Shown here in pieces: positions 1 through 8,341 of a DNA stretch of 44,315 nt. The position numbers and the translations under genes were made by a program. The notes under the pieces were generated by a model. That model was not told where the DNA came from, did no database searches, and saw only the letters and a program-made list of their open reading frames with translations. Location: NCBI GenBank assembly GCA_038211295.1, contig JBBQVS010000026.1:1-44315 (forward strand). Direction: 5' to 3'. This DNA comes from JBBQVS01 sp038211295 (GTDB lineage: Bacteria > Chloroflexota > Ktedonobacteria > Ktedonobacterales > Ktedonobacteraceae). How positions within the stretch are numbered: the stretch's first letter is position 1; each line of letters opens with the position of its first letter.

Positions 1-2059
1 GCGTTATCGTAGCCATACGTCACCGCGATGCCCGTTGTGGTGGGCAACGTCATGCTGGTACGGCGGTTGGCATTGTCATAGCCATACGTGGTCTTGGCCC
101 CACTTGGCTCGGTGAGCGAGGTGAGCAGGTTCACCGCGTTGTAGCCATACGTCACCGTACCGCCCGCGTCGGTGTAACTGGTCAGGTTGCTCTGCTTGTC
201 GTACCCATACGTGAGCACCGCGCCGCCGGGGAGCGTCTTCTGCGTCATGTGGTTGAGCGCGTCAAAGACAAAACTGGTGATGCCCGTGCTGTCGGTGACG
301 GTCACCTGGTTGCCATCATCATCGTAGGTGTAGCGCGTCGTTGCCCCACCATTATACGTGATTTTGGTGATGCGGTTCAGCACATTGTACTCGAACTGCG
401 TCGTGTTGCCATTACCATCGACCACCGTCTTGACTCGACTCAGCGCGTCAGGGGTCAGCGTTTCCTGTCCCAGAGGACTGGGCGGGATCACGCTCGTCAG
501 GTTGCCGTTGCTATCATAGCCATAGCTGGTGCTGTGTCCATTGGCGTCCGTCGCGCTGGCAAGCGTGCCGTTGCTGTTGTAGCTATAGCTCTCATTGTTC
601 TGCGAGGCGAGCGGATCGGTGGTCTTGGTGACGTTGCCCACCGCATTGTAGGCATAACTCAGCTTGTTGCCCTGAGCATCGGTGGTGCTATCAGGGTAGT
701 AGGGTTGCCCCGACGCGTTGTAGGTGGCGGTACTGCTGTTGCCGTTGCCATCGGTGACGCTGGTGAGGTTGTTGGTCGTCGAGAAGCTGAACGTGTTCTT
801 GTTGTTCAAGGCGTCCTGCGTCGAGGTCACGTTGTAGTTGAGGGCGTCGAAGGCACTTGCGCTAACATGTCCCAGCGCATCCTTGGTGCTGGTGACTTTG
901 TAGCCACTGTCGTAGGTATAGGTGGTGGCGTGGCCCAGCGTATCGGTGACAACGGTGTTGCCCGCGTTGTAGGTGAACGTGGTTACACTGGTGAATGGGT
1001 CGGTGATGCTGGTGACGCGATGGTTGGTGTCGTAGGTCATCGTGGTCGTGTTGTTGCGAGCATCCATGACGCTGGTGAGATCGGTTCCCGCGTAGCCATA
1101 GTTGGTGGTTTTGCCCCACAGATCGGTGGAACTGGCAAGGGTGTTGCTGCCATCGTAGCTATAGCTGGTGCGGGCCGAGGTCGGGTCGAACAGGTGGGTG
1201 ATGCGGCCCGAACTGTTGTGTTGCACGGTGACAACGCGCCCCTGGGTGTCGGTGATGGAGGCGGTGGTCGCGCCACTCTCCTGCATGGTGATGGCGTTGC
1301 CATTCTTGTCGGTGATCGACGCGAGGCTATCGTTGGAGCCAAAGAGCCATTTCTGCCCGGTGCTGTGATAGGTGAGGGTGTAGGTGCCGCTTCCGGTGTC
1401 CTTCATGGTGGCATTGATGCCGGGAGGACTGGTGAAACTGCCGTCGGTGTTGTGGACAAAGTAGGCTTCGGAGTTGCTGGTGCCGTACAGGATGAGATAG
1501 TGCGTGGGGTCGCTCTCATCGAGGTAGACGTCGCGGCCCAGGGCGACATTCCAGTTTTGCCCGAACTCCTGATAGTAGTTGGTGTTGAGCAAGCTATTAT
1601 AGTAGGCATCGATGGAGAGGTCTTGGCCCGTGCCGCGCATCTGCACCTCGACGCTGTGCAGGAGCAGATTGCCGTTGGCGACATTGACCTTGATCTCTTT
1701 TTTGCCACAGGCGCAGACATTCAAGGGATGGGTGACGTAGGTGTAGAAGGGTTGCAGGCCCATGCCGATGTCATAGGGATTTTGTGGCGACGCGTTGTGA
1801 GGTCGGACGGCGACCAATGCCCGCGTGTTGGACGCCCCGCGAGCGAGCGGGGCGTCGTGCACCGTCACGGGACGGAGCACAGCGGTATCCGCCGAGACGG
1901 CAGGAGGAGAAAAGATACGGGTAGCAGCGAATGCGACAGGCACGATCACGCTATTGCCCCCCCCAGTGCAAAAGCTGCAAGAAGGAGTGAAACGAGTGAA
2001 AGACGTGCAAATCGGGGAAGTGCGAGCGCGGTGTAGCGGGCAGCGCGACGCAAAAGCAT
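1..2059 (-). CDS. Secreted RHS/YD-repeat protein, partial, with G8 frameshift in the signal peptide
   Basis: The gene runs off the left edge, so only the N-terminal ~685 codons are visible. From about 1949 down to 1 one frame (codon first bases at positions 2 mod 3) is fully open. It holds a DUF6531-like start (motif VANGNLLLHSVDV) and then about 18 YD repeats such as TYGYDKQSNLTSYTD. Such proteins wrap toxins or adhesins in a beta-shell, but the C-terminal tip is outside the window. In this frame there is no ATG before the upstream stop (2144-2142). The ATG at 2059 opens another frame encoding a typical signal peptide (two Arg, then LSLVSLLLAAFALGG), which hits TGA at 1948-1946 just after eight G residues (1957-1964, minus strand). 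One extra G, or a -1 slip, joins the two. A GTG at 1949 overlaps that TGA and could restart translation without the signal. The long plus-strand ORF here is a shadow. Confidence 0.85.
1957..1964 (-). other. G8 homopolymer at the frame junction of the RHS signal peptide
   Basis: Eight consecutive C on the plus strand (G on the coding strand) lie exactly where the signal-peptide frame (from ATG 2059) and the RHS-body frame must join. Nine G would give one continuous ORF, and so would a -1 ribosomal slip on the G run. It may be a phase-variable tract, a slippage site or a sequencing error. The sequence alone cannot tell which. Confidence 0.7.
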
Positions 2060-2232
2060 CAGAGTGCGTGAGGAATGGGAAAATGTGCGAAGGACTCGGA
2101 GACGTTTCGACATTCAGAGAACTCCATTGGGTATGAGAGGTTCACGAATAACACACAGGTCGTAGCAACGACATCCAGAGCATAGCACTGGGACAACGGG
2201 GAATGCAAGCACAACAATAAAACACGAAGCAC

Positions 2233-2279
2233 ATACACTCAAAACCCGCGCAGCGAAGCGGCGCGGGTTTTGAGTGTAT
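2233..2279 (-). terminator. 19-bp perfect hairpin downstream of thiN
   Basis: Arms 2233-2251 and 2261-2279 are perfectly complementary and rich in GC in their inner halves, with a 9-nt loop. On the minus strand the hairpin follows the thiN stop (2360) and leads into a moderately T-rich stretch, so it probably ends thiN transcription before the RHS gene. A second, shorter hairpin (2285-2290 with 2301-2306, loop containing GCTTGTCC) sits beside it. The rest of the ~300-base gap 2060-2359 shows no gene. Confidence 0.6.
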
Positions 2280-2359
2280 AGTAGGGACGGAGGCTTGTCC
2301 CCGTCCTGTCTCGTTCGCCCCATTCTGGCGGTTAGGAGCACGGGACTAGCAAACTCCCA

Positions 2360-2995
2360 TCACACATCCGTATGTATCACCAGCACCATCCCGCTTGCCA
2401 GTGCTACCTGTGCGTGGGAGTCGTTGAGAACGTTGCTGACGCCGCGTGGCTTGCCGAAGTGGAGCGTCTCGCCGTGCAGTGGATAGTAGAGATTTTCGGT
2501 ATAGACGCCGTTTGCTTCTGCGGTAAGGGGAAGCAGGGAAAGCAGGTCGCCCTGCTTCCCTGTGATACTGGCGGTGGCGGGGCCACGTAGGAGCCAACAG
2601 GTCATCGGGCCATCGATGATACGCATTGGCACGGCTTCAACGCCCGCGAGCAACAAAATATTTGCCATTGTGTGGTCGAAACGTGCGCCCCCTATGGCAC
2701 CCAGCAGCGTAATCTCGCTGGCACCGCGTTCGAGCGCAACATTGATGGCGAGTTCGGTATCGGTCTCGTTCTTCTCAACGGCGGCCCGAATAAGCTGACA
2801 TCCCCGCGCCTCCAGTTCTGCGGAGGACATTCGCAATGAGTCGAAGTCTCCAACAACGATAGCAGGCACATACCCGTAGGCGAGCGCGGTCTCGGCTCCA
2901 CTATCGGCGGCGAGAATGAGATCGGCCTGAGCCAGTGCTGTAGTGACTCTCGTCCCCGCCTGGACGGTTCCTCCGGCGAAGATAACGACATGCAT
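2360..2995 (-). CDS. thiN: Thiamine pyrophosphokinase
   Basis: A 211-residue protein that transfers pyrophosphate from ATP to thiamine to make the cofactor thiamine diphosphate in the cytoplasm. Family motifs are clear: AADSGAETAL near residue 30, VGDFDSL near 47, the acidic KNETDTELAI near 75 and GGARFDH near 100, followed by the C-terminal beta-sandwich substrate domain (MTCWLL, GDLLSLLPL). The frame extends upstream to 3049, but I place the start at ATG 2995, where the product begins MHVVIFAGG and an AAAGG lies upstream. The gene stands alone, diverges from the DprE1-like gene and is followed by a strong hairpin. Length and motif order fit an intact enzyme. Confidence 0.93.
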   Translation of the reverse strand: MHVVIFAGGTVQAGTRVTTALAQADLILAADSGAETALAYGYVPAIVVGDFDSLRMSSAELEARGCQLIRAAVEKNETDTELAINVALERGASEITLLGAIGGARFDHTMANILLLAGVEAVPMRIIDGPMTCWLLRGPATASITGKQGDLLSLLPLTAEANGVYTENLYYPLHGETLHFGKPRGVSNVLNDSHAQVALASGMVLVIHTDV

Positions 2996-3055
2996 AATGG
3001 CTATACCTTTCGGCACTTTTTTGGTGATTTGGTAGCTATAGTGTATCATGAAACG

Positions 3056-3085
3056 TTGTAAGAGACATCAATAAGAAAGTATATT
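3056..3085 (+). promoter_or_regulatory. Candidate sigma-70 promoter of the DprE1/DprE2-like pair
   Basis: TTGTAA (3056-3061) and TATATT (3080-3085) are separated by 18 bp, and ATG 3112 follows 26 bases after the -10. The region is AT-rich and lies between divergent genes. Assignment is by consensus match only. Confidence 0.4.
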
Positions 3086-3111
3086 TATAGAATAAAGGCA
3101 AAATATATTCG

Positions 3112-4461
3112 ATGCGTACCGAAAACACAACGCCCCAATCATGGGGACATTATCCAACGGTGAAGTCCGCGCAGGTGACGCCGATCTTCTGGCGCAATGA
3201 GCTTCCCGACCTTACCGCTACCACACGCCCCCTGCTTCCCTTTGGCTATGGGCGCAGTTATGGTGACAGTTGTTTGAACGAGGACGGAGTGACGCTTGAT
3301 GTGAGCCACCTGCGCCGTTTTATCGCGTTCGACGATCAGGCCGGGGTGCTGCGTTGCGAGTCTGGCGTCTCGCTTGCTGATATTTTAGAGGTGATTGTGC
3401 CGCGAGGCTGGTTCTTACCCGTCAGTCCCGGCACAAAGTTCGTTTCGGTTGGTGGAGCTATCGCCAACGATATTCACGGTAAAAATCACCATAAGGCGGG
3501 AACATTTGGACGACACATTACCAGTTTTGAATTGTTGCGCTCCAATGGCGAACGCTTGCGTTGTTCTCCAACAGAGAACGCGGGACTTTTTCGCGCGACC
3601 ATTGGCGGCCTCGGTTTGACGGGCGTTGTGCTGTGGGCGGAATTTCGGCTCAAGCCAATCGTCAATCCTTACATCGATATGGACTCTATCCGCTTCGAGT
3701 CGCTGGACGAGTTTTTCGCGCTCTCGGCTGAGTCCGATCAAGATTTCGAGTATACGATGTCATGGGTTGATATCCTTATTGGCGGCCCTGGCCTGTGTCG
3801 CGGCAAGTTTCTACGTGGCAATCATAACACAACACGCACTATGGAGCCTTTGAAGAAACAACTGTCACTCACGATGCCTATAAATCTGCCAGAGTTTGTG
3901 CTGAATCGCCTTACCGTCAGGGCATTCAACGAGGCGTATTATCATGTGCAACGCAAAAAACGTGTACATAAAGTTGTTCCCTACGAACCCTTCTTTTATC
4001 CGCTTGATTCTATTCACGAATGGTATCGTCTCTATGGCAAACGTGGCTTCTTGCAATACCAGTTTGTGGTGCCATTCACGACGGGTCACGAGGCGATGCG
4101 CGACATATTTGGGCGTATCCGCGCGTCAGGTGAAGGCTCGTTTCTCACAGTTCTCAAGCAGTTTGGGAACATTACGTCGCCCGGAATGCTCTCATTTCCG
4201 CGTGCGGGTCTGACACTCGCGCTGGATTTCTCGTACCACGGCAAGAAAACGCTGAATCTGCTCAACGACCTGGATAAGATTGTGTTACAGAGTGATGGTG
4301 TGGTCTATCCTGCCAAAGACGCACGCATGACGCCACAAAGTTTTCAGACGTACTATCCACAATGGCACGAGTTCGAGCAATACATTGACCCGCACTTTTC
4401 CTCTAGCTTCTGGCGGCGCGTCACCTCTTCCGAGTCTGCACTTCTGCCAGTGAACGGATAA
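3112..4461 (+). CDS. FAD-linked oxidase, DprE1-like (decaprenylphosphoryl-ribose oxidase family)
   Basis: A 449-residue VAO/PCMH-fold flavoprotein. The FAD-binding half shows PFGYGRSYGDS (about 43-53) and the DprE1-type block SVGGAIANDIHGKNHHKAGTFG (about 109-130). The C-terminal block YPAKDARMTP places a lysine at about 402, equivalent by motif to the substrate-site Lys of mycobacterial DprE1. DprE1 oxidises the C2 hydroxyl of a polyprenyl-phosphoryl ribose, the first half of its epimerisation to arabinose. Six bases separate the gene from a DprE2-like reductase, which supports that two-step role. The actual sugar in this organism is inferred, not shown. No signal peptide is seen. Confidence 0.82.
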   Translation: MRTENTTPQSWGHYPTVKSAQVTPIFWRNELPDLTATTRPLLPFGYGRSYGDSCLNEDGVTLDVSHLRRFIAFDDQAGVLRCESGVSLADILEVIVPRGWFLPVSPGTKFVSVGGAIANDIHGKNHHKAGTFGRHITSFELLRSNGERLRCSPTENAGLFRATIGGLGLTGVVLWAEFRLKPIVNPYIDMDSIRFESLDEFFALSAESDQDFEYTMSWVDILIGGPGLCRGKFLRGNHNTTRTMEPLKKQLSLTMPINLPEFVLNRLTVRAFNEAYYHVQRKKRVHKVVPYEPFFYPLDSIHEWYRLYGKRGFLQYQFVVPFTTGHEAMRDIFGRIRASGEGSFLTVLKQFGNITSPGMLSFPRAGLTLALDFSYHGKKTLNLLNDLDKIVLQSDGVVYPAKDARMTPQSFQTYYPQWHEFEQYIDPHFSSSFWRRVTSSESALLPVNG

Positions 4462-4467
4462 TATAGC

Positions 4468-5202
4468 ATGAAGATAGCGATACTGGGGGCAACGTCGGCG
4501 ATTGCTCACGAGGCCGCGAAATGTTTCGCAAAAGATAATGCCGAGTTCTTTCTTGTCGGACGTTCAGATGCGAAGCTTGAAACCATCGCCAACGATCTCA
4601 AGGTGCGCGGTGCCAAACGCGTCGCTACGTTTACCGCCGACCTCGCGGACTTTGACCGCCATCAAGCTCTGGTGGATGCCACCATCGAGACGCTTGAACA
4701 GGTTGATCTGTTGCTTATCGCGCACGGCACGCTGGGCGATCAGAAGTTGTGCGAACAGAGCGTCGCGGAGATGTTGAAAGAGTTTACCAACAACTGTACC
4801 AGTGTGCTCGCGTTGCTCACGCTTTTCGCCAACTATTTCGAGAGGCAGAAGCGTGGCACAATCGCGGTAATCTCTTCTGTCGCGGGTGATCGTGGTCGGC
4901 AAAGCAACTATGTCTACGGAACCGCGAAGGCGGGGGTGACGGCGTTTTTACAGGGGCTACGAGGTCGCCTAGCGAAGTCAGGCGTCCACGTTCTGACTAT
5001 CAAGCCGGGTCTGATAGATACGCCGATGACCGCCGACCTCAAAAAAGGGCCACTGATGGCGAGTGCGCGAGGCGTTGGCGAAGGTATTTATAAAGCGGTA
5101 CAACGCCATAAAGAGGTCGCATACCTGCCCGCGTTCTGGTTGCCCATTATGCTCATCGTCAAAAGTATACCGGAGCGCGTGTTTAAAAGGTTAGCCATAT
5201 AA
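4468..5202 (+). CDS. Short-chain dehydrogenase, DprE2-like 2-keto sugar reductase
   Basis: A 244-residue classical-type SDR. The nucleotide-binding motif is the variant GATSAIA at residues 7-13, which is also usual in DprE2. The catalytic Ser lies in VISSVAG and the Tyr/Lys pair in YGTAK, followed by IKPGLIDTPMT. In the DprE1/DprE2 pathway this enzyme reduces the 2-keto intermediate to the inverted sugar. It is second in a two-gene operon, six bases after the oxidase stop, with only a weak SD (GGATAATATAGC), which suggests translational coupling. A short hydrophobic stretch near the C terminus (LPAFWLPIMLIV) may anchor it to the membrane, as in DprE2. The pathway role rests on the gene pairing; alone it would be only a generic SDR. 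Confidence 0.8.
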   Translation: MKIAILGATSAIAHEAAKCFAKDNAEFFLVGRSDAKLETIANDLKVRGAKRVATFTADLADFDRHQALVDATIETLEQVDLLLIAHGTLGDQKLCEQSVAEMLKEFTNNCTSVLALLTLFANYFERQKRGTIAVISSVAGDRGRQSNYVYGTAKAGVTAFLQGLRGRLAKSGVHVLTIKPGLIDTPMTADLKKGPLMASARGVGEGIYKAVQRHKEVAYLPAFWLPIMLIVKSIPERVFKRLAI

Positions 5203-5252
5203 GGGTGTGAAGAGCAAGGGGGGAATGTCTGGGCGTTGCAGATGAGAGGGCG

Positions 5253-5288
5253 AGGGGCGTGACGGGGGCGAGACACCGTCACGCCCCT
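5253..5288. terminator. 13-bp hairpin between convergent genes
   Basis: Arms 5253-5265 and 5276-5288 (AGGGGCGTGACGG and its complement) flank a 10-nt loop. It lies between the stops of the DprE2-like gene (+) and the ABC permease (-), so it probably serves both. A T-rich stretch follows on the plus strand. Confidence 0.6.
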
Positions 5289-5307
5289 GTCACTGTGTTA
5301 TGCCTTG

Positions 5308-6225
5308 TTATTCTTTTACGTCGCGTTGTCGTGTGAGCACAATGGCGATGACGACGAAGATCACCGTGTAGACCAGTGCCACGAGTAGCGTATGGTTGCC
5401 ATCGACATCCACAAGTGGCGTGATGCCCACAGACAGCGCGGCGGGCCTTGTGAGCGCGACGGGCATACGATTGAGGTTTGGGCCAAGAAAGTACGTCGTA
5501 GCGTTTAACCAGAAGTCATTATGTGTCAAACGGTTCGCCAGCAGCATTATGATGACGCCAAAGTTGTCGGCGGCGAACCAGCTTAGCGCAACACTTAGCC
5601 CTATTGTCAGCGAACGACCTATCACAGAAGCCGCCGCAGTCATGAGAATGGTCACGCCCATGCTAATCAAGACCGTCAACATATACACGCGCGTATCCAC
5701 CCAAAAGTCTGCGGGCAACGTGTTGAGCGAGTTCAGGTTGCCCATAATCACTCCCACAAAGCCGACGGTAAGTAGCACATTGAGTAGTACACCACCCACG
5801 AATAAGAGCAGGGCCAGCACCGCCAGCGCGAGCAGTTTCGCGCTCAGCAGTTGCAGGCGTCCGGCACCGCGCGACAATAGCACGCGAATCGTACCAAGTT
5901 GATATTCCAGACCGATAACCTGTGCCGTCCAGACAATCAGGATAAAGCCAGCGAAGATGCGAAGCACAGCAAGGTTGCTCGACATATCGCTATAGAAGAA
6001 TGCGGTTGGCGACCTCTGAATAGTATCTTTGATGGTTGGCAGGGTGAAACGCACAAGGTAGGGCAGGCAAATGATGCCGATTAGTAACACAAGCATGATC
6101 CACGTTGCCCAACGCCGTGATACCTTGAATAACTCGCCGCGAAACATACTAAAGAAACTTGGTCGCGACGAATGAAACGCCTTCTGACCCTCTTGACGTT
6201 CCACTGTAGAAATTGTTGCGCTCAT
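5308..6225 (-). CDS. ABC-2 type transporter permease
   Basis: A 305-residue integral membrane protein with about six hydrophobic spans (for example MLVLLIGIICLPYLV near residue 42 and AVLALLLFVGGVLLN mid-protein). After the first span comes a long extracytoplasmic loop (TLPTIKDTIQRS). It fits the ABC-2 permeases that pair with BcrA/NatA-like ATPases. The start ATG overlaps the ATPase stop by 4 bases and carries a strong SD (GGAGGTGTAAA), so the two are translated together. The substrate is not evident; peptide antibiotic or lipid export is usual for the family. Confidence 0.85.
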   Translation of the reverse strand: MSATISTVERQEGQKAFHSSRPSFFSMFRGELFKVSRRWATWIMLVLLIGIICLPYLVRFTLPTIKDTIQRSPTAFFYSDMSSNLAVLRIFAGFILIVWTAQVIGLEYQLGTIRVLLSRGAGRLQLLSAKLLALAVLALLLFVGGVLLNVLLTVGFVGVIMGNLNSLNTLPADFWVDTRVYMLTVLISMGVTILMTAAASVIGRSLTIGLSVALSWFAADNFGVIIMLLANRLTHNDFWLNATTYFLGPNLNRMPVALTRPAALSVGITPLVDVDGNHTLLVALVYTVIFVVIAIVLTRQRDVKE

Positions 6226-7220
6226 TTTACACCTCCTGCTCCGTTACCTGTGAGCCGTAAGAAGACCTCTTCCAAATCCTGCACGGCAGGAGCAATCGCA
6301 TCGGGCGCGAAACCCGCGTTAACCAGAAAAAGATTGAGTGTGCGGCCTCGACCTTCGGGCGCACTGGTGATGAGAGTATTGTTTGCACTGACGCGTGCAG
6401 ACCTGCCCCAGCTTTGGGCGCGGAGGAGCACGAGTGCTTCCTGTGGGCGGTCAACCGTTACCGTAAACTCGCCTTGTCCCTTTACAAGGTCTTCAACCGT
6501 TGACTCCGTGACCAGCTTGCCGAGATTGACAATGGCGACGCGTGTACAAAGTTGTCGTACCTCTGTGAGCAGGTGGCTTGACACAAACACGGTCTTGCCC
6601 TCGGCGGCTAAACGGTGGAGCAGGTCACGCATCTCGACAATACCGGCGGGGTCGAGTCCGTTGGCGGGTTCATCGAGAATGAGCAGGTCGGGGTCTTGCA
6701 GTAACGCTATCGCCACGCCCAGACGCTGTTTCATGCCCAGTGAGTAGGTACGCACGCGGTCTTTTTGCCGTCCTTGCAAGCCAACCATGCCCAGCACCGT
6801 CTCGATGCGCTCCGCCGACACACCACCAAGCACGGAGCTAATGGCGCGGAGATTGTCGCGTCCAGACATATAGAGGTAAAGGGCGGGTGTCTCGATCAGG
6901 GCACCGACGCGAGGCAGGATACGCGCCTTGTTTGTAACAACATCTTGCCCAAGTATCTCGACGCTACCCGATGTAGGCGTGATGAGTCCAAGTGCCATAC
7001 GAATAGTAGTGGTTTTGCCAGCACCATTGGGGCCAAGAAATCCGCATATCTCGCCGCGATACACTTCGATATTGAGGTTATCGACGGCTCGCCGTTGCCC
7101 ATACTGCTTCGAGAGGTTACGCGTGCGTAACACAATCTCGCCCGAACGGGTCGGAGAGCTACTTATCAGTGTTGAAGGTAAGACTTTTTCAACCATACTT
7201 CCCATTTCTTTCGTCAACAT
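6222..7220 (-). CDS. ABC transporter ATP-binding protein (BcrA/CcmA-like)
   Basis: A 332-residue ATPase partner of the permease that follows. Walker A GPNGAGKTT lies near residue 64, the signature YSLGMKQRLGVA near 160, Walker B LLILDEPANGLDP near 180 and the switch His in VSSHLL near 213. A C-terminal ~90-residue tail (TVTVDRPQEALVLL onward) is the regulatory extension typical of drug-export ATPases. The N terminus has about 25 residues before the conserved domain. ATG codons at 7220, 7205 and 7196 are all possible starts and none has a strong SD, so the exact start is uncertain. Confidence 0.88.
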   Translation of the reverse strand: MLTKEMGSMVEKVLPSTLISSSPTRSGEIVLRTRNLSKQYGQRRAVDNLNIEVYRGEICGFLGPNGAGKTTTIRMALGLITPTSGSVEILGQDVVTNKARILPRVGALIETPALYLYMSGRDNLRAISSVLGGVSAERIETVLGMVGLQGRQKDRVRTYSLGMKQRLGVAIALLQDPDLLILDEPANGLDPAGIVEMRDLLHRLAAEGKTVFVSSHLLTEVRQLCTRVAIVNLGKLVTESTVEDLVKGQGEFTVTVDRPQEALVLLRAQSWGRSARVSANNTLITSAPEGRGRTLNLFLVNAGFAPDAIAPAVQDLEEVFLRLTGNGAGGVK

Positions 7221-7389
7221 TTTTTACGAAAAACAAGCATACGCTAGAGGTTCCGCAATAGAGACACCGCCCACACAACTTTTGTGACATGAATGGAACT
7301 ACAGGGGGAATGCAGATAAATTTAGCGATGTATATGCAGTACGTAGTAATGAGGATTTTTGCTCTACACGTGTGAATAGGCGGAGTTAG

Positions 7390-7428
7390 AGGAGGACATG
7401 GCGCGGCTTGTCCGCGCCATGTCCTCCT
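7390..7428. terminator. 17-bp perfect hairpin with CTTGT loop
   Basis: Arms 7390-7406 and 7412-7428 are perfect complements with a 5-nt loop. It follows the stop of the sigma/ABC cluster (7445, minus strand) and is likely its terminator, although no T tract follows on that strand. The loop GCTTGTCC recurs in hairpins near 2290 and 18265. The remaining 7221-7389 contains no gene. Confidence 0.5.
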
Positions 7429-7444
7429 GTCTGGACTCAATGCC

Positions 7445-8326
7445 CTATACAGTTAGCACTGCCTTTTGCCCGCGCACGGTCATCATGTATGCATCTTCGA
7501 GGTTTGGCTCGACAAGTACAGCGTTCTCGGTAGGACGTGTCGCGCTCACGATGCGAAGTTGGATACCGTCGCGGTGGTTTACCAGCGCGGTGAGCTGGTG
7601 CTGTGTCTGGAGACGCGCCGCCGTCGCGGCATCCGCTACCACCGTCCAGACATGTCCCTCGGCCTCGCGCAGCAGGTCTTCGGGTGTGGTATCGGTATGT
7701 ATCTGCCCCTTGTTCATGATGATGACACGATTGGCGATGGCCTCCACGTCGCTAATGATATGCGTGGAAAGAATTATCAAGCGATCCGTATTGAGCGTCG
7801 CCAGCAGCGTGCGGAAACGCACGCGCTCCTCCGGGTCAAGTCCGACTGTCGGCTCGTCCACAATCAGCAACGAGGGATCGTTGAGCAGAGCCTGTGCGAT
7901 GCCGATACGCTGGCGCATTCCCCCCGAATACGTGCGTAACTTGCGACTCGCTACACTTTCGAGGTTCACCAGTTCTAGCATCTCATCAACCCGTTTTTGC
8001 ATTACGCCTCTGGGTAGACCCTTCATTGTCGCGATATAACGTAGAAATTGACGACCCGAAAACTCTGGATAGAGTCCGAAGTCTTGTGGCAAATAGCCAA
8101 GCACCTGTCGCACCTCCGCTCCGTGTGTGCGTGTATCGTGACCATTCCAGGTAATGCTCCCTTTGGTCTGCACCAGTAGCGTCGCAATCATTCGCATCAG
8201 TGTTGTTTTACCCGCGCCATTTGGCCCCACAAGTCCTATGATACCTGACCCAGCTCTAAGCGTAACATCGTGTACGGCCCAAATAGTACCATAGTGTTTC
8301 CCAAGCTGTTCACAAACGAGTTCCAT
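7445..8326 (-). CDS. ABC transporter ATP-binding protein of the sigma-linked cluster
   Basis: A 293-residue ABC-2 family ATPase: Walker A GPNGAGKTT (about 34-42), Q-loop region YLPQDFGLYP near 77, signature YSGGMRQRIGIA near 135, Walker B LLIVDEPTVGLDP near 155 and H-loop STHIISDVE near 190. The stretch PQDFGLYPEFSG is typical of gliding/bacitracin-type exporters. ATG 8326 has a good SD (GAGGAGAACGTC). The gene sits 15 bases after the permease stop and is the last in the run sigma, membrane protein, permease, ATPase. The hairpin at 7390-7428 follows. Substrate unknown. Confidence 0.88.
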   Translation of the reverse strand: MELVCEQLGKHYGTIWAVHDVTLRAGSGIIGLVGPNGAGKTTLMRMIATLLVQTKGSITWNGHDTRTHGAEVRQVLGYLPQDFGLYPEFSGRQFLRYIATMKGLPRGVMQKRVDEMLELVNLESVASRKLRTYSGGMRQRIGIAQALLNDPSLLIVDEPTVGLDPEERVRFRTLLATLNTDRLIILSTHIISDVEAIANRVIIMNKGQIHTDTTPEDLLREAEGHVWTVVADAATAARLQTQHQLTALVNHRDGIQLRIVSATRPTENAVLVEPNLEDAYMMTVRGQKAVLTV

Positions 8327-8341
8327 GACGTTCTCCTCTAA

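Noticed and set aside
249..2036. A 595-codon open frame on the plus strand at the left end.
   Set aside because: Its protein is low in variety (runs of Val, Gly, Arg, Ile) and no family is visible; the minus strand encodes clear YD repeats. It is the shadow of the repetitive RHS gene.
7398..8039. A 213-codon plus-strand ORF antisense to the sigma-linked ABC ATPase.
   Set aside because: Ser/Arg-rich composition with no family; the opposite strand has all ABC motifs.
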